Positions 26,701 through 38,576 of a stretch of DNA of 64,000 bases are shown piece by piece. The stretch comes from Streptomyces sp. DT2A-34 (GTDB lineage Bacteria; Actinomycetota; Actinomycetes; Streptomycetales; Streptomycetaceae). Position 1 is the stretch's first letter, and the number at the start of each line of letters is the position of its first letter. Under the pieces are notes generated by a model. It saw only the letters and a program-made list of their open reading frames with translations, was not told where the DNA came from and ran no database searches. Location of the stretch: assembly GCF_030499515.1 (NCBI RefSeq), contig NZ_JASTWJ010000001.1:4258001-4322000 (forward strand), in the 5' to 3' direction. The position numbers were made by a program, and so were the translations under genes.

Positions 26701-28750
26701 CGGTGAACCTCCCTGCCAGCGCGGGCAACTGCTCGGCCTCCAGTACCTGTTCACCGAAGACATCCCCCGCTGCCGCACGGGCGGCGGCGCGGGCGGCAAG
26801 CGCGTCCCGTAGCTCCTGAGCCGCTCGGTGTGCCTCACGCAGCCCTTCCTCGTCGAACCATCGCGCAGGCGGCCGCTTCGCTGCGGAGGCCAGATCGGCG
26901 AGTTCCAGCAGGCCGAACGCGGCTTGAGATGTGTCCGGCTTGGGTAGTCCGAACAGCTCGGCCAACTGGGCGAGGCTTCCGGGCAGGTCGCCAACCGAGC
27001 CAACCGTGGCATGGTCCCGGCCGGGCAAGCCCGCTTCCAGCATCCGTACGGTCTGCCGTATGTCGTGCACGGTACGCGGTTCTGAAGTCGTGGCCGCAAA
27101 CGGGCGGCGCTCGGCAGCCGTGAGCAGGTCCGCAAGCGCGTCGGCGGCCTCGGAGAGGGCCGTGGTAGGGGCGGAGGTCCCCTTCAGCCCGCGCCAGACG
27201 AACGCCTCGCCCTCCGCTGCCGGGCGCCAGGCCCGGCTGACGGCGCCAGCGGCTTCCATGAGCGCCTGGAACTCCCCGGCGCTAAGCCGCCGGACCGTGG
27301 CCGTGCTCCTGGCGCCGAGAGTGAGCGGCGGAGTGTCCGCCTGCTCCAGGAGGACCAGGCGGCCCAGAACGTCGTGGAGGGAACAGCCGAGCGGGTCACG
27401 GGTCTGGTTCATAGCCGCCGCGTAGGCGGACAGTTCCTCGCGCAGCCGACGGGCCCGATCGAGTTCGTGCTCAGCCGCACCGGTAATCCGCACCTCGGTG
27501 GTCAGTACGCGTTCGAGCTCCGTCGCCACGGCCTTCTTGCTGGTGTCTCCGCTGTGCAGGGCCATCACGAACTCCGCCAGGCCGACGCCTCGCAGCCTGT
27601 TGCGGACCACATCGAGCGCCGCGGCCTTCTCACTGACGAAGAGGATGGAACGGCCGGCGTGCATGAGTGCGGCAATCATGTTGGTGATCGTCTGGCTCTT
27701 GCCCGTACCGGGCGGACCGCTCATCACGAAGGAACGGCCCTCCAGCGCGGCCGCGATGCACTGCCGCTGCGAGGAGTCCGCGTCCAGCACGAGCGGGGTC
27801 CGCTCGGGCAGCTGGATCTCGTCGATCCGGTCGAGCTCAGGCGGCTCGAAAGCGATCAGATCGTCTGGCAGCCCCGCGTCGGGTCCGAGGCCGACGGCCC
27901 GGACCAGCGGATGAGCGAGGATGCGCTCCTCGTTCTGCTGGAGGTCCTGGTACATGGCCTCCTTGTGCGAGGCGAAGAGGCCAAGCACCACGCGCTCGTC
28001 AACCGACCAGCCATCCTGTGCTCCCGCGACCTCCCGAGCGGCAGTAAAAACCGCACCCGGATCAGCCACGTCACAGCCGGCGACCGACCTCCAGTCGACG
28101 CCCAACCGATCCAGCTTGACCGCGAGCGCGGGGTTGAGGATCCGGTCCTGGTCCTCCGCCATGTGCAGACGCATCTGGCGTCGGCCGTCCTGGCGAAGCT
28201 CTACAGGTACGAGTAGCAGCGGAGCGGAGCTCGTCTCCTCGGCGCCCTCCTCCCGCCAGTCCAGCATGCCGACGCCGAGCCAGAGCACCCACAGGCCGTA
28301 GTCGTTGTACATCTGGCCTGACTTCTGGCGCAGTTGGTAGAGCGACGCGTCCAGTCCCGCCTGCGTGTTCTTCTGTGTGACCAGGCCGGAAGCACGGCCG
28401 GGGCCGCCATCCGCGGAGGCAGCGTCGTACTCGTAGAGCGTCCGGCCGTCGCCCGGAGCCTCCCCCTCTCCGCCCACGCTTCTTCCGACGGGTTCACCAT
28501 CTGCGATGGGAGCGAAGAACCAACCACGGGGGAGCCCGGCCAGCACAGTGGAGGTATCGGGCGCGGTGATCTCAAGAGTGGCGGTCCTCGTATGCCGGAA
28601 GTTCAGCAGACGGTTACGCCCGCCGAGGTCGAGCAGGGAGCTACGCCAGTCACGCAGAACGGCCTTCAACCGGTTGAGGGCAGCGTCGCTGCCGCCTGCG
28701 GGGCCACTACTATCCCGCCATGCGGCTCCGGTCCATTGCGAACTGGGCAT
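23703..28750 (-). CDS. DUF4011/SF1 helicase with Vsr-like nuclease and DUF3320 (probable anti-phage protein)
   Basis: Very large protein of about 1,680 residues. An N-terminal DUF4011-like region opens WRSSLLDLGGRNRLLNFRHT. The helicase has Walker A GPPGTGKSQTITNM near residue 345, Walker B VVIFDEASQVRPADAINCVYR near 1020, and SF1 motifs ESVQGDERDVMIMSIGYGPD and LNVAVTRARFRMEVV. A restriction-endonuclease-like domain follows near 1365 (GIECDGAMYHSSRTARDRDR, GWRLHRIWGTDWYRGR), then a C-terminal DUF3320 segment. The last 80 residues (AERQLALYELAAECPGMSRD) are in another frame. Adding one base to the C5 run at 23969-23973 restores continuity, so a one-base deletion or error is likely. Proteins of this architecture occur in defence islands. 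It is the only gene between two int-3'-end/att duplications. Confidence 0.88.
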
Positions 28751-28871
28751 ACACGAATTATTTCAGTGCTGGCGGCCCGACACGCCAGTCTCAATTCTTC
28801 TTGTCGTAAATGAGGTTTCACAGCAACGGCAGGCGACGCTGTGTAGTGAACCAAGCCGAAATCGTAGACCA

Positions 28872-28900
28872 CGGCCAAGCGGAAGAAGCCCGCCGAGTAG
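28872..28900 (+). pseudogene. 3'-terminal remnant of a second integrase gene
   Basis: The stretch reads AKRKKPAE then TAG, matching the Lys-rich tail at 23413-23430 of the intact integrase. The downstream bases also match up to the att site. Only the last few codons remain, so an earlier element left its int 3' end beside att2. Confidence 0.65.
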
Positions 28901-28964
28901 GGCCCGGAGCCTCTCCGCTCACGCAACACCCGGCCGCGTGCCCCGCCATACGCCGAGCAACAGA

Positions 28965-28999
28965 AAACCCCAGGTCAGCGATTACCTGACCCGGGGTTT
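28965..28999 (-). terminator. Hairpin following the tRNA fragment (att2)
   Basis: AACCCCAGGTCAG and CTGACCCGGGGTT form a stem around a short loop, immediately 3' (minus strand) of the tRNA fragment. The stem-loop recurs with compensated changes at 44257 and 56311, consistent with a tRNA transcription terminator carried along with the att sites. Confidence 0.65.
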
Positions 29000-29001
29000 G
29001 A

Positions 29002-29044
29002 TGGAGCCGCCTTCGGGATTCGAACCCGAGACCTACGCATTACG
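29002..29044 (-). other. tRNA 3'-end fragment, putative attachment site att2
   Basis: Identical 43-base core to the sites at 18708, 44293 and 56347. The following roughly 200 bases (29045-29230) closely resemble those after att3 (44336-44520), so att2 and att3 are likely the two ends of related integrations. On the minus strand the loop reads CTCGTAA, suggesting tRNA-Thr(CGT), but the 5' half is missing. Confidence 0.85.
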
Positions 29045-29271
29045 AGACCGTGAGCGTTCGTGTTACGTGGTGCCTGGTCGTGCTGCCCAATGATGTTCTG
29101 CCTGATCAGAGCATGTGCGGCTGCTTGACCTGTGCTCCCTCTTATTACGTCGTCCAAAGGCGTCCGGCCACCGGCTGGCCACCGGAGAGGGCACCGCTGA
29201 TGACAAGAGGCGAGGCTACCCGGATTATGGGACTCCTACAGCACGTTCTACAGCAGATCCCATTTCCGAAG

Positions 29272-29448
29272 TCACCCTCGAGGCAACGATTCCGCCGTAA
29301 TCGACACAGACCTCGCCGATGTCGGCGACGTCCCTCGATCCTTTCGTGCGGCAAACGTACACAGCATCCCGGATGCCTTGCTCACGTCGATCGCGACGAC
29401 TCGCTCCACTGGTTCCGCTGTCTGCTCGACCGCCTCGGACTCCTGCAT
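29272..29448 (-). pseudogene. N-terminal remnant of an IS110-family transposase
   Basis: From ATG 29448 the frame reads EPVERVVAIDVSKASGMLCT, the DEDD-type RuvC-like start of IS110 transposases (AIDVSK). It degenerates after about 35 residues and stops at 29272. The remainder of the transposase is absent. Confidence 0.7.
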
Positions 29449-29559
29449 CCATATCCCCGCCTCACACGGCCCCTCCGGCCGGCTCCGGCGCCAGACTCTG
29501 TTCGAGGCCCACTGCCCCAACGAGGGAGCGATGTCGACAGGCGGCCACTTGGCCCACTT

Positions 29560-30015
29560 TCACGCCTGTGAGGCGTCCCGCACGGGATCGTGAGGGACGG
29601 GCGACGATCCATCAGAGCCGTGAAAGGTCAGCCCGGTGAAGTTCTGCCCCTGGAAGACCATGTGCTGCGCACCGCCGCTGACGGTGTTCTGCACAGTGAC
29701 AACCGGTGCGTTCGCCCCGCCAACGCCCAGTTCCTCGAACAGAAGTCGCAGCTCCTCACCGGCACCGGGGTCCGCTTGCAGTACCCGGCGCAGGCGCGCC
29801 CGCAGCCCGGCCACGATGTCAGCCGCAGCGCCCTCGTTCTCAGTGGCACGGGCCGCCACCAGTTCCTCCTGGGAGAGCTGGAGTTCCTCATCCACGGACG
29901 TCGCATCGCCACCGCGCGCGAAGAATCGTGCCACCCGCCCCTTCGCCTGGATCCAAGCGTCCGAAACCATGAGTCCGACCAATGTCGAAACCGCTGTCGC
30001 CAACTCAGCTTCCAC
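29560..30015 (-). CDS. Small helical protein with C-terminal amyloid-signalling (BASS/RHIM-like) motif, module 2
   Basis: A 151-residue protein from GTG 30015 (AGGGGG upstream); the frame could extend to 30132. The N-terminal helical domain (ELATAVSTLVGLMVSDAWIQAKGRVARFFARG, then LRARLRRVLQADPGAGEELRLLFEELG) belongs to a type frequent in Streptomyces next to NB-ARC ATPases. Residues 110-131 hold a motif opening NTVSGGAQHMVFQGQN, nearly the same as the N-terminus of NLR 2 (NTFSGGNAHVVVQAQN). Matching motifs of this kind (bacterial amyloid signalling sequences, some RHIM-like) are thought to template amyloid contact between an NLR sensor and an effector encoded beside it. It is therefore a candidate effector or adaptor of the NLR at 32098. 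It is divergent from the GT-like gene. Confidence 0.78.
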   Translation of the reverse strand: MEAELATAVSTLVGLMVSDAWIQAKGRVARFFARGGDATSVDEELQLSQEELVAARATENEGAAADIVAGLRARLRRVLQADPGAGEELRLLFEELGVGGANAPVVTVQNTVSGGAQHMVFQGQNFTGLTFHGSDGSSPVPHDPVRDASQA

Positions 30016-30357
30016 AGAGCCCCCTACGTCTCGCGTGCCTTCGTGAAGTCGCTGATGCCACCGTAGAGAGATCACGGAGACTTGGGTAGTCAGCGCCCGG
30101 GCGTGGCCGACAAGGGGCTGCGCATCGTTCATTCCCAGCGCGCATCGGCAACGGCAAGGGACAACCGACCGCTCAGGCAGCTGAACAGATCCACCCCACG
30201 CACCGGCCCGCGATCACGGGTTACCGCTGCCGCCCCCTCAGCGTTCCGCTCCGATCCGTACACCGAGACCTGCCGCAAAGGCTACTGTCCCAGCAGGCAG
30301 AGGTGGCCATCACGCCGGGTATCGTCTCCGCCCAGGACCAGGAGGGGTAGCAGAGTG
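30016..30357. promoter_or_regulatory. Divergent intergenic region of module 2
   Basis: 342 bases between the small amyloid-motif gene and the GT-like gene. It must carry both divergent promoters, so the two genes may be co-regulated. I see no strong palindrome. AGGAGGGG at 30340-30347 is the ribosome-binding site of the GT-like gene. Confidence 0.5.
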
Positions 30358-32121
30358 ATGTCCGGCCAGACGCATCTCGCCGCACCGGGCGGCTCCGGGC
30401 GCTGGTGCACGATCGCACCATCCCGCACCGTCCTGGGCATCATCCACAACGTCACGTCAGCGACCCGGCTGCTGGACCTGCTGACGGTATTCGACGGCGA
30501 CACACGCATCCAGACCGTCTTCACCTGTACCGGTTCCTCACCCTTTGCAGCAGGAATTGAGGAATTCATCACCACGCGCGAGCTTCCCTTCATTTCCTGG
30601 GACGAAGCTCGGAGACTCGAATTCGACCTAGCAGTCAGCACGAGCCGCGGCGGGGAGCTGCAAGATATCTCCGCGCCACTCATTGGCACACCACACGGAG
30701 CCGGATACAATAAGAAACTGAGCCGGGAGCCGGGAGCCGGGAGCCGGGAGCCGGGAGCCGGGAGCCGGGAGCCGGGAGCCGGGAGCCGGGAGCCGGGAGC
30801 CGGGAGCCGGGAGCCGGGAGCCTTCGGCCTGACTGCCGAATGGTTGTTGCATGAAGGCGAGTTGATTCCCTCCGCTCTTGTCCTGTCTCATGACGAGCAG
30901 CGTGAGCGGCTGCGTCAGGGCTGTCCGGAAGCCCTTCCCATAGCTCAGGTCATAGGCGATCCGTGCATGGATCAGCTGTGTGTCTCGACCGCGTTCCGGG
31001 AAGAATATCGGGTCGCTTTCGGCATAAGACCTGGACAGAAACTTCTACTGCTGACATCGACTTGGGGCAGGAACTCTCTTATGGGTGGCGCACCCGATGT
31101 GGTTCGCCGGGCGCTGGCCGAGCTGCCGAGAGATGAATACCGGATCGTCGCCGCAATTCACCCCAATGCCTATCATGGGCATGGCGGCTGGCAGATAAAA
31201 TCATGGCTCGCCCCGTTCATCAGATCCGGGTTGATGGTTCCCGCACCCGAAACCCATACCTGGAAGGCCGCACTCTGCGCGGCAGATCTTTTCCTCGGAG
31301 ACCACGGGTCGGTTTCCATATATGCATCGGCTCAGGGAATTCCTGGACTTCTGGCCTCTTTTGACGAGGAATCCGTGGCGGCCGGCTCGCCCATGGACCT
31401 CCTCGGTCAACTGCTGCCTCGTGTATCAGCTTTCCTCCCTCTCTCCGAGCAGCTCGGACGCGCCGCGCGTGAACAGCAAGGAGATACTCGGCTGGCCAAG
31501 GTGCGCGGAATGGTGACTTCCCGGCCCATGGAAGCCTTGGCGAGACTGCGCCGCCTGTGTTACAGCTTCCTCGGGCTGGAGGAGCCCCCTTATCCCGCTG
31601 TCGCACAGCCTGTGGGCATCCCCCGGGCGGTATCAGCGGCGCAGTCCGTCCCCGGAGAGCCCGCACTCTCCGTCCATGCTCAGGTACTCGAAGGCCGCAC
31701 TGCCGAGGTACAGCCCGCCGTGTCGGTACGCCGGTACCCTGCCGGCCTGCAGGGCAGCCTCAACGCTCACCTGCCTGACGTCCACGTCGTGGCTGAGGAA
31801 CAGGAGCCGGATGTCCGGTGGGCCCATATCGCCGACATTCTGGTAGCACGCATGTCGACCCCGCAGCAGCTCCTCGCCCGCCACCCCGGTTGCACTGTAG
31901 TGGCCCAGGCAGATCCTCCCAGCGTATGCCGCCTGCACCATCGCAGCGGCGGCACGTACACCGCGCGCTGGACGTCATCCGTCTGGTGGTCCAGTCCGGC
32001 CCTCGCCGCCACCGCGTTGTACGCCTGTCTGTCGCACTTCGGACCCGGTTGGGAAGGCGAGGTCCAGGTGGAGGCCGGTGAGGACCTGCCGACCGCACTA
32101 CTGTCCCTCCGTCGTTGCTGA
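30358..32121 (+). CDS. TagB/TagF-like GT-B protein with in-frame 7-bp repeat array (module 2, ON)
   Basis: A 587-residue paralogue of the 14680 and 34689 genes. First half: LGIIHNVTSATRLLDLLTVF, FTCTGSSPFAAGIEEFI, LIGTPHGAGYNKKL, then the 7-bp array (SREPGAG repeats), then FGLTAEWLLHEGELIPSALV. Second half: QKLLLLTSTWGRNSL, YRIVAAIHPNAYHGHG, AADLFLGDHGSVSIYASAQGIPG, matching TagF-like nucleotide-binding segments. A C-terminal domain with VSVRRYPAG and LARHPGCTVVAQ follows. The array is 34 codons long in total, so the frame is kept: ON. ATG 30358 or the adjacent GTG 30355 is the start, with AGGAGGGG upstream. The 3' end overlaps the convergent NLR gene by 24 bases. The acceptor is unknown; a surface-modifying transferase or a non-catalytic sensor are alternatives. 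Confidence 0.85.
   Translation: MSGQTHLAAPGGSGRWCTIAPSRTVLGIIHNVTSATRLLDLLTVFDGDTRIQTVFTCTGSSPFAAGIEEFITTRELPFISWDEARRLEFDLAVSTSRGGELQDISAPLIGTPHGAGYNKKLSREPGAGSREPGAGSREPGAGSREPGAGSREPGAFGLTAEWLLHEGELIPSALVLSHDEQRERLRQGCPEALPIAQVIGDPCMDQLCVSTAFREEYRVAFGIRPGQKLLLLTSTWGRNSLMGGAPDVVRRALAELPRDEYRIVAAIHPNAYHGHGGWQIKSWLAPFIRSGLMVPAPETHTWKAALCAADLFLGDHGSVSIYASAQGIPGLLASFDEESVAAGSPMDLLGQLLPRVSAFLPLSEQLGRAAREQQGDTRLAKVRGMVTSRPMEALARLRRLCYSFLGLEEPPYPAVAQPVGIPRAVSAAQSVPGEPALSVHAQVLEGRTAEVQPAVSVRRYPAGLQGSLNAHLPDVHVVAEEQEPDVRWAHIADILVARMSTPQQLLARHPGCTVVAQADPPSVCRLHHRSGGTYTARWTSSVWWSSPALAATALYACLSHFGPGWEGEVQVEAGEDLPTALLSLRRC
30721..30822 (+). repeat. Heptanucleotide array 2: 14.6 perfect AGCCGGG units
   Basis: 102 bases of uninterrupted 7-bp repeat between codons for the conserved GAGYNKKL segment and FGLTAEW. 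It encodes four SREPGAG heptapeptides plus a partial. The array has no stop in any frame on this strand. Since 102 is divisible by three, the present length preserves the frame; one unit more or fewer would truncate the protein at about 40% of its length. Confidence 0.96.
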
Positions 32122-34254
32122 CCCGTCCGCGTCGGCGAGTCGCTTCCGGGCCTCCGCTGCCCGGTCGCTCCTGATCCGTACGTACATCGCCAGTGCGGCC
32201 TGCCAGTCTTGGCGTGCCCGGTCGTCCTGTCCGCACGCTGCCAAGGCGTCGCCACGAACGAGCAGCGCGTCGGCTTCCTCCTTCGGGGCATCGCACTTCT
32301 CGAACAGGTCGAGAATCGACTCCAGTTGCTCCACGGCTTCGTCAGCCCGGTCCGCCGCGATACGTGCCTGGCCGTAGCGGGTCAGGGAGCGTGCTTCGTT
32401 ATAGCTGTCCGGGGCAATCCGGCCGGGCGACTCGGCGTCGGGGAGCGTGGCGAACAGCTCTCGGGCCCGCAGCAGTGCCTCCGCCGCCTCCTGGTGAAGG
32501 CCGGCGGTACTGTAGGCCTGTCCGAGGTGATAGGTGAGCAGTGCTCGCCCTCGCGGGTGGTCGATGTTCTTGATCGCGGCGAGGGCCTGCTTGAAGAGGC
32601 TGATGGCCGTGGTCGCCGCCCCCTGCTCCAGTGCGACCTGGCCCAGCCCTTCCAGTGCGGAAGAATGGGTCCGCGCGTGACCCGCGTGCTTCGCCGCCTC
32701 CCGGGCCAGCTCGTAATGGCGGCGAGCGGCATCGAGATCAGCCTCCGTGCCGCGGTCGAGGAAGGCGAACGCCAACTCATAGTGCATCCGCGCCAGGACC
32801 AGGTCATCTCCCAGGAGCTTGGCGGCTTCGACCGCCATTTCACACAGGGCGATCCACTTCACGTGGTGCTTGCGACGGAAGTGGAAATCGCGCAGCGCCT
32901 CCACCAACTGACAGACCTTCTCGAACCATCCCGCCTTGAAAGCGAGCTCAACGACCGAAGCGGCTCCGGCCTCGTCGGCCGCGAAGGCGTCGAGTGCCTG
33001 CTGTTCGTCGTCGAAAACCCCCCGCAACCGTGCGGGGTCAGCGAACAGCGCCCCCCACCGCCAGCGCTTGGAAACCTGGTACGCGACAGCACCAGCCCTC
33101 CACAGGTACCAATCGGCCGTCGCGCTCAGGACGGCCGCATGCTCGGCAGGGGAATCTTCCGCGTACGCCCGCTCCTTCGCGTACTGGTGCACCAGACTGA
33201 TCATTCGGCAACGCCCCACTGCGGCACGCTCCAGCAGGTTCGCCTCAAGCAGCCGACGCCGCACCTGGTCACCGGTTTCACCGGTCCCGCCGAGGGTCGC
33301 CACCAGCTCGTCCGAGAAGTCCTCGGTCGGCTGCAGGCCGAGCGCCCGCAGCCCGCGAGCCGTAGCCGCGTCCAGGCTCCGGTAGGAGTCTTCGAAGACC
33401 AGGCGCATGGAGATGTCGCCGTCGGACATCGTCAGTACCTCCAGAGCGGACCGGCCGGCCGCCAGCCGACGGGCGAGAGAGCGGATGCCACCGTCCAGCG
33501 GATCGGCCGCACGTGCACCTGCGATGCGTACCGCTCCGGGCAGGCCCGCACAAGCACCGATCACCGCGCGGAGCAGTTCGTCGTCGAACTCTCCTGCCTC
33601 TTCGGCGACCTGCTGGAACAGGTCGGCGCAAGCGGCGTCGTCAAGAACATCGAGCCGCAGGAAATTCACCTTGTGGGGCCCGGCGCGCAACCCGCTCAGG
33701 CCGAACCGGCTGGTCACCACTACCAGGCTGGCCGGGTGCCCCGGGATCAGCGGCAAAACCTGCCCCGGATTGACCACGTTCTCCAGCAATACCACACATG
33801 GTTCAGCGCTCGTGAGTGATCGGAAACGCGCCGCACGCGCTTCGAGACTGGACGGCATCTCATCGCGGGGGATACGGAGTTCCGACAGGAAGTCCGCCAG
33901 CACGTCCGACACATCACGCGCGTCCCCGAGGCCGCGCCGACTCATGTCGGCAAACAAGTGCCCGCCGGGGAACTCGCCCAGCCTTCCGGCCAGTGAGTGG
34001 AGCACCAGCGCGGTCTTACCGACTCCCGCCACCCCCGTCACAGCGATATAGAGCGGCGATCTGCGGCTGGGGAGATCAGCGGTGATCGCATCGAACCACG
34101 CACGCCCTTCGTCTCGGTCGACGAAGTCGTCCGGCGCAGTCAGGAGCATGGCGGGCGCAGGCGGCGATAGCACCGGCTGCGACATGCTCACGTTCTGCGC
34201 CTGCACGACAACATGCGCGTTCCCCCCGCTGAACGTGTTGTCCACCGATCCCAC
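32098..34254 (-). CDS. STAND/NB-ARC ATPase with N-terminal amyloid-like motif and TPR repeats (NLR 2)
   Basis: A 718-residue NLR-type ATPase. Residues 6-24 (NTFSGGNAHVVVQAQNV) match the motif at the C-terminus of the small protein encoded at 29560. Then DDFVDRDEGRAWF, Walker A GVAGVGKTALVLHSL (residues 74-83), CVVLLENVVNPGQVLPLIPG (Walker B area), LVVVTSRFGLSG (sensor Arg), GACAGLPGAVRIAGARA (GLP motif), a winged helix and TPR repeats (SSALEGLGQVALEQGAATTAISLFKQAL, HLGQAYSTAGLHQEAAEALLRA). The TPRs probably sense the trigger; ATP-driven assembly would expose the amyloid motif. GTG 34254 is preceded by GGGGG. It overlaps the 3' end of the GT-like gene tail to tail. Confidence 0.88.
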   Translation of the reverse strand: MGSVDNTFSGGNAHVVVQAQNVSMSQPVLSPPAPAMLLTAPDDFVDRDEGRAWFDAITADLPSRRSPLYIAVTGVAGVGKTALVLHSLAGRLGEFPGGHLFADMSRRGLGDARDVSDVLADFLSELRIPRDEMPSSLEARAARFRSLTSAEPCVVLLENVVNPGQVLPLIPGHPASLVVVTSRFGLSGLRAGPHKVNFLRLDVLDDAACADLFQQVAEEAGEFDDELLRAVIGACAGLPGAVRIAGARAADPLDGGIRSLARRLAAGRSALEVLTMSDGDISMRLVFEDSYRSLDAATARGLRALGLQPTEDFSDELVATLGGTGETGDQVRRRLLEANLLERAAVGRCRMISLVHQYAKERAYAEDSPAEHAAVLSATADWYLWRAGAVAYQVSKRWRWGALFADPARLRGVFDDEQQALDAFAADEAGAASVVELAFKAGWFEKVCQLVEALRDFHFRRKHHVKWIALCEMAVEAAKLLGDDLVLARMHYELAFAFLDRGTEADLDAARRHYELAREAAKHAGHARTHSSALEGLGQVALEQGAATTAISLFKQALAAIKNIDHPRGRALLTYHLGQAYSTAGLHQEAAEALLRARELFATLPDAESPGRIAPDSYNEARSLTRYGQARIAADRADEAVEQLESILDLFEKCDAPKEEADALLVRGDALAACGQDDRARQDWQAALAMYVRIRSDRAAEARKRLADADGSATTEGQ

Positions 34255-34688
34255 GCGAACCCCCGTTCATCACGCTGCCCATCAAATCCCTTCGACATTC
34301 TGCCAGTTGCAGACAGGGCAACGGGTTGCCTCCCGCATCTGTGTCAGCGGATCAACAACGCCCAGACGACTGGGGAAACCCCCGGCTCTGCGAGCCAGGC
34401 TCCGGCTCGGAGGCAGAATCGGGAGCGGGAGCCGTCGATCCTGGCAATGCCTGGCGCGCCCCCGGTTGCCTGCGGGGCCTGTACGCCGAACTGGACGAGG
34501 CCCTGACCGCGTGGGGCGAGGTCGATGTGGCTCCACTGATGCACTACATCGCCTACCGGGGTTATCGGCTGCTCGTCCGGAGGACCAGGATCGTCAACCA
34601 ATCACGGTGCCCTACGTGCGGTTTCACCGGCTTGGTTAGGCTGCTCACACGGCTGGTGGCGCCGCCATGCGGAGTACAAGGGGGCAGA
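34255..34688. other. Intergenic region between NLR 2 and GT-like gene 3
   Basis: Divergent interval carrying both upstream regions. A plus-strand frame from 34326 reads in phase into the GT-like gene (LYAELDEALTAWGEVDVAPLMHYIAYRGYRL, then RCPTCGF), so either a longer N-terminus or the remnant of a small gene is possible. I see no recognisable domain. AAGGGGG just before 34689 supports the shorter start. Confidence 0.45.
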
Positions 34689-36505
<1,817 letters not shown>

Positions 36506-38576
36506 CGTGGTAGTGGGCGTTCTCGCCCGCGAGCGCGTCGATCGCCTCGTCGATCAGCGGCAGCGCCTCTGACTGCCGCCCGGCGCGCCTGTACGTGTCC
36601 GCCAGATCGGTGAGCGTACGGGCGGTGTTGTAGGGCTCCTTCTCGCGGAAGAACCCGAGAGCCTCCACCAGCAACTCCTCGGCCTCGTCCAGGAGATGGA
36701 GACCGTTCAGCGCGCGCCCTCGGTGACGCTTCAGAAGGGCACGGGCACGGGGCTTGTCACTGTAGCCGTCGTCTTCGGGACCGACACGTTGCCAGATGCC
36801 GTCCGCCTCGACGAACAGGTCGTGGGCATCCGGGAATCCCCACTGCCCCAGCCGTACAAGGCCCAGCGTCTCGATGGCGGTGGCCAGACCGCGCTGGTGC
36901 CCCGCCTGCCGCTCGGCCGCCGCAGCCGCCTCCGCCTGGATCTTGGCCTCGTCGAACTGTCGCGACTCGATCAGGGCCATTGCCTGCAGGGTGTGCATGC
37001 GTCCCGCCATCCGGGTGCCGGGACAGATGTCGTCAGCGACCTTCGTGCCCACCCGAAGCGCCGGAAGGATCTCTTCGTGGCGGCCGTCCTTGAGCTGCAA
37101 GGCCCACAGGGCCTCGCACAGCTGACACGCGGTGTCGCCGAGACGGTACTCCTCAGCAGCGAACACCGCCTGAACGAGATTGCCCAGCTCGTTGCCGAGG
37201 GCGGCGATAGCATCGCCCTTGGACGCGTAAGGGCCAGGAGGCAGCACTGTGAACAGGGGGCCCACGTGCCAGCGTTCCGGCAGGGCGGCGCGGTCGGCCT
37301 GCACAGCGAACGGCAACAGCGACTCGACCGCGCGCGCCACGGCCCTGGAGCAGGCGGGGATGCCGTCCTCGCGTACGGCGGCCTGCTCGGCGTGCCGACG
37401 TACTGCGGGACGGAAGCGGTAGCGGCCGGTGCCGGTCTCCTCAACCAGCCCCTTTTCTGCGAATTCAGTGAGCAGACGGGCGGCCTCGGCTTCCTCGACC
37501 TCGGCCATGGTCCCTGCCACGGTCGGGCTGAGCGCCGGCCACGGCCACAGTGCCGAAAGCCGGTACAGCCGGGCGGCGGTCGGCCCGAGCGTGCGGTACT
37601 GCTCCTGCGCGGCGGCGTAGGCGGGCTCGTTCCCGGGCATGGTGGGGATGCCTTCCTCTCCCAGTCGCGCTTCGAGCAGCGACGCGAACGTCCTCAACGC
37701 GTACGGAGATCCGCCGCATTGGTCGAGCACCTGCGGCAGTATGGCGCGGGCGCGGGCTTCCTGAACGGTCCGCTTGCCCGCGACTTCGGTGAGCAACTCG
37801 ACGGCGTACCTCTCGGGCAGTGGCACCACCTCGATCGGTTCGGCGTCCGCCTGAGGAAGACGGCGGTGGGCGACGATGATGGTGAAGACTTCTGGCGCCG
37901 AGGTGAGCAGAGGCGTCACCTGCGCGGCTGTCTGGACGTGGTCGAGAACAATGAGCAGCCGCCGGTCCGCGACAAGCCGACGGAAGAGATCCATCCGCTC
38001 CTCCAGACCCGGCGGGATGTCCTCCGAGTCCAGTCCGAGGCTGCGCAGGGCTTGTCGGAGAGCCATGGCAGGGTCCGGCACCCGGGCCAGGTCTACGTAC
38101 AGTTGCCCGTCCGGATACCGCTGCAGCTCGCGCCATCCCCATCGCAGAGCGAGGGATGTGCCGCCCATCCCCTCAGGCCCGTACAGATGAACCCTTCGAG
38201 CACGTCCGTCGAATTTGCGGGACGCCTCGCGCGTAAGCCGCCGCATCTGCTTGTCGCGATCAACGAAGCCCCGGAGGCCGTCGGGCAGTTGCGGAGAAGT
38301 GCGGATGCGCACCTGGGCCAACGCCCTGCTGACCACCGCTTCCACCTCGGCCAGCCCCCGTGCGTGCTCCGGACTGCGCAACGCTCCCTCGTACAACAGC
38401 CGGGCCAGTCCCTCCCATTCGGCGGGCCGCTCGGGGGCCGGAACCTCCCGCCCCGCGATCCGACGTGCCAACCCGCCGATCATCAGGTACGCGTTCTTAC
38501 CCGCCTCGTTGCCCATCCCCGCACCCACGGTCCCCAGCATTGCCGTAACCGTCGCCAGCGATATGAGTTCCAGCAT

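Noticed and set aside
28965..28999. A riboswitch or small RNA at the hairpins beside the att sites
   Set aside because: The stem-loops are short, simple and always directly 3' of the tRNA fragment, which fits a tRNA terminator carried with the att site.
29002..29044. A functional tRNA gene at this and the three matching sites
   Set aside because: Only the 3' half (part of the anticodon arm, T arm, acceptor 3' strand) is present. The complementary GCCGCCT 5' acceptor and D arm are missing at all four places.
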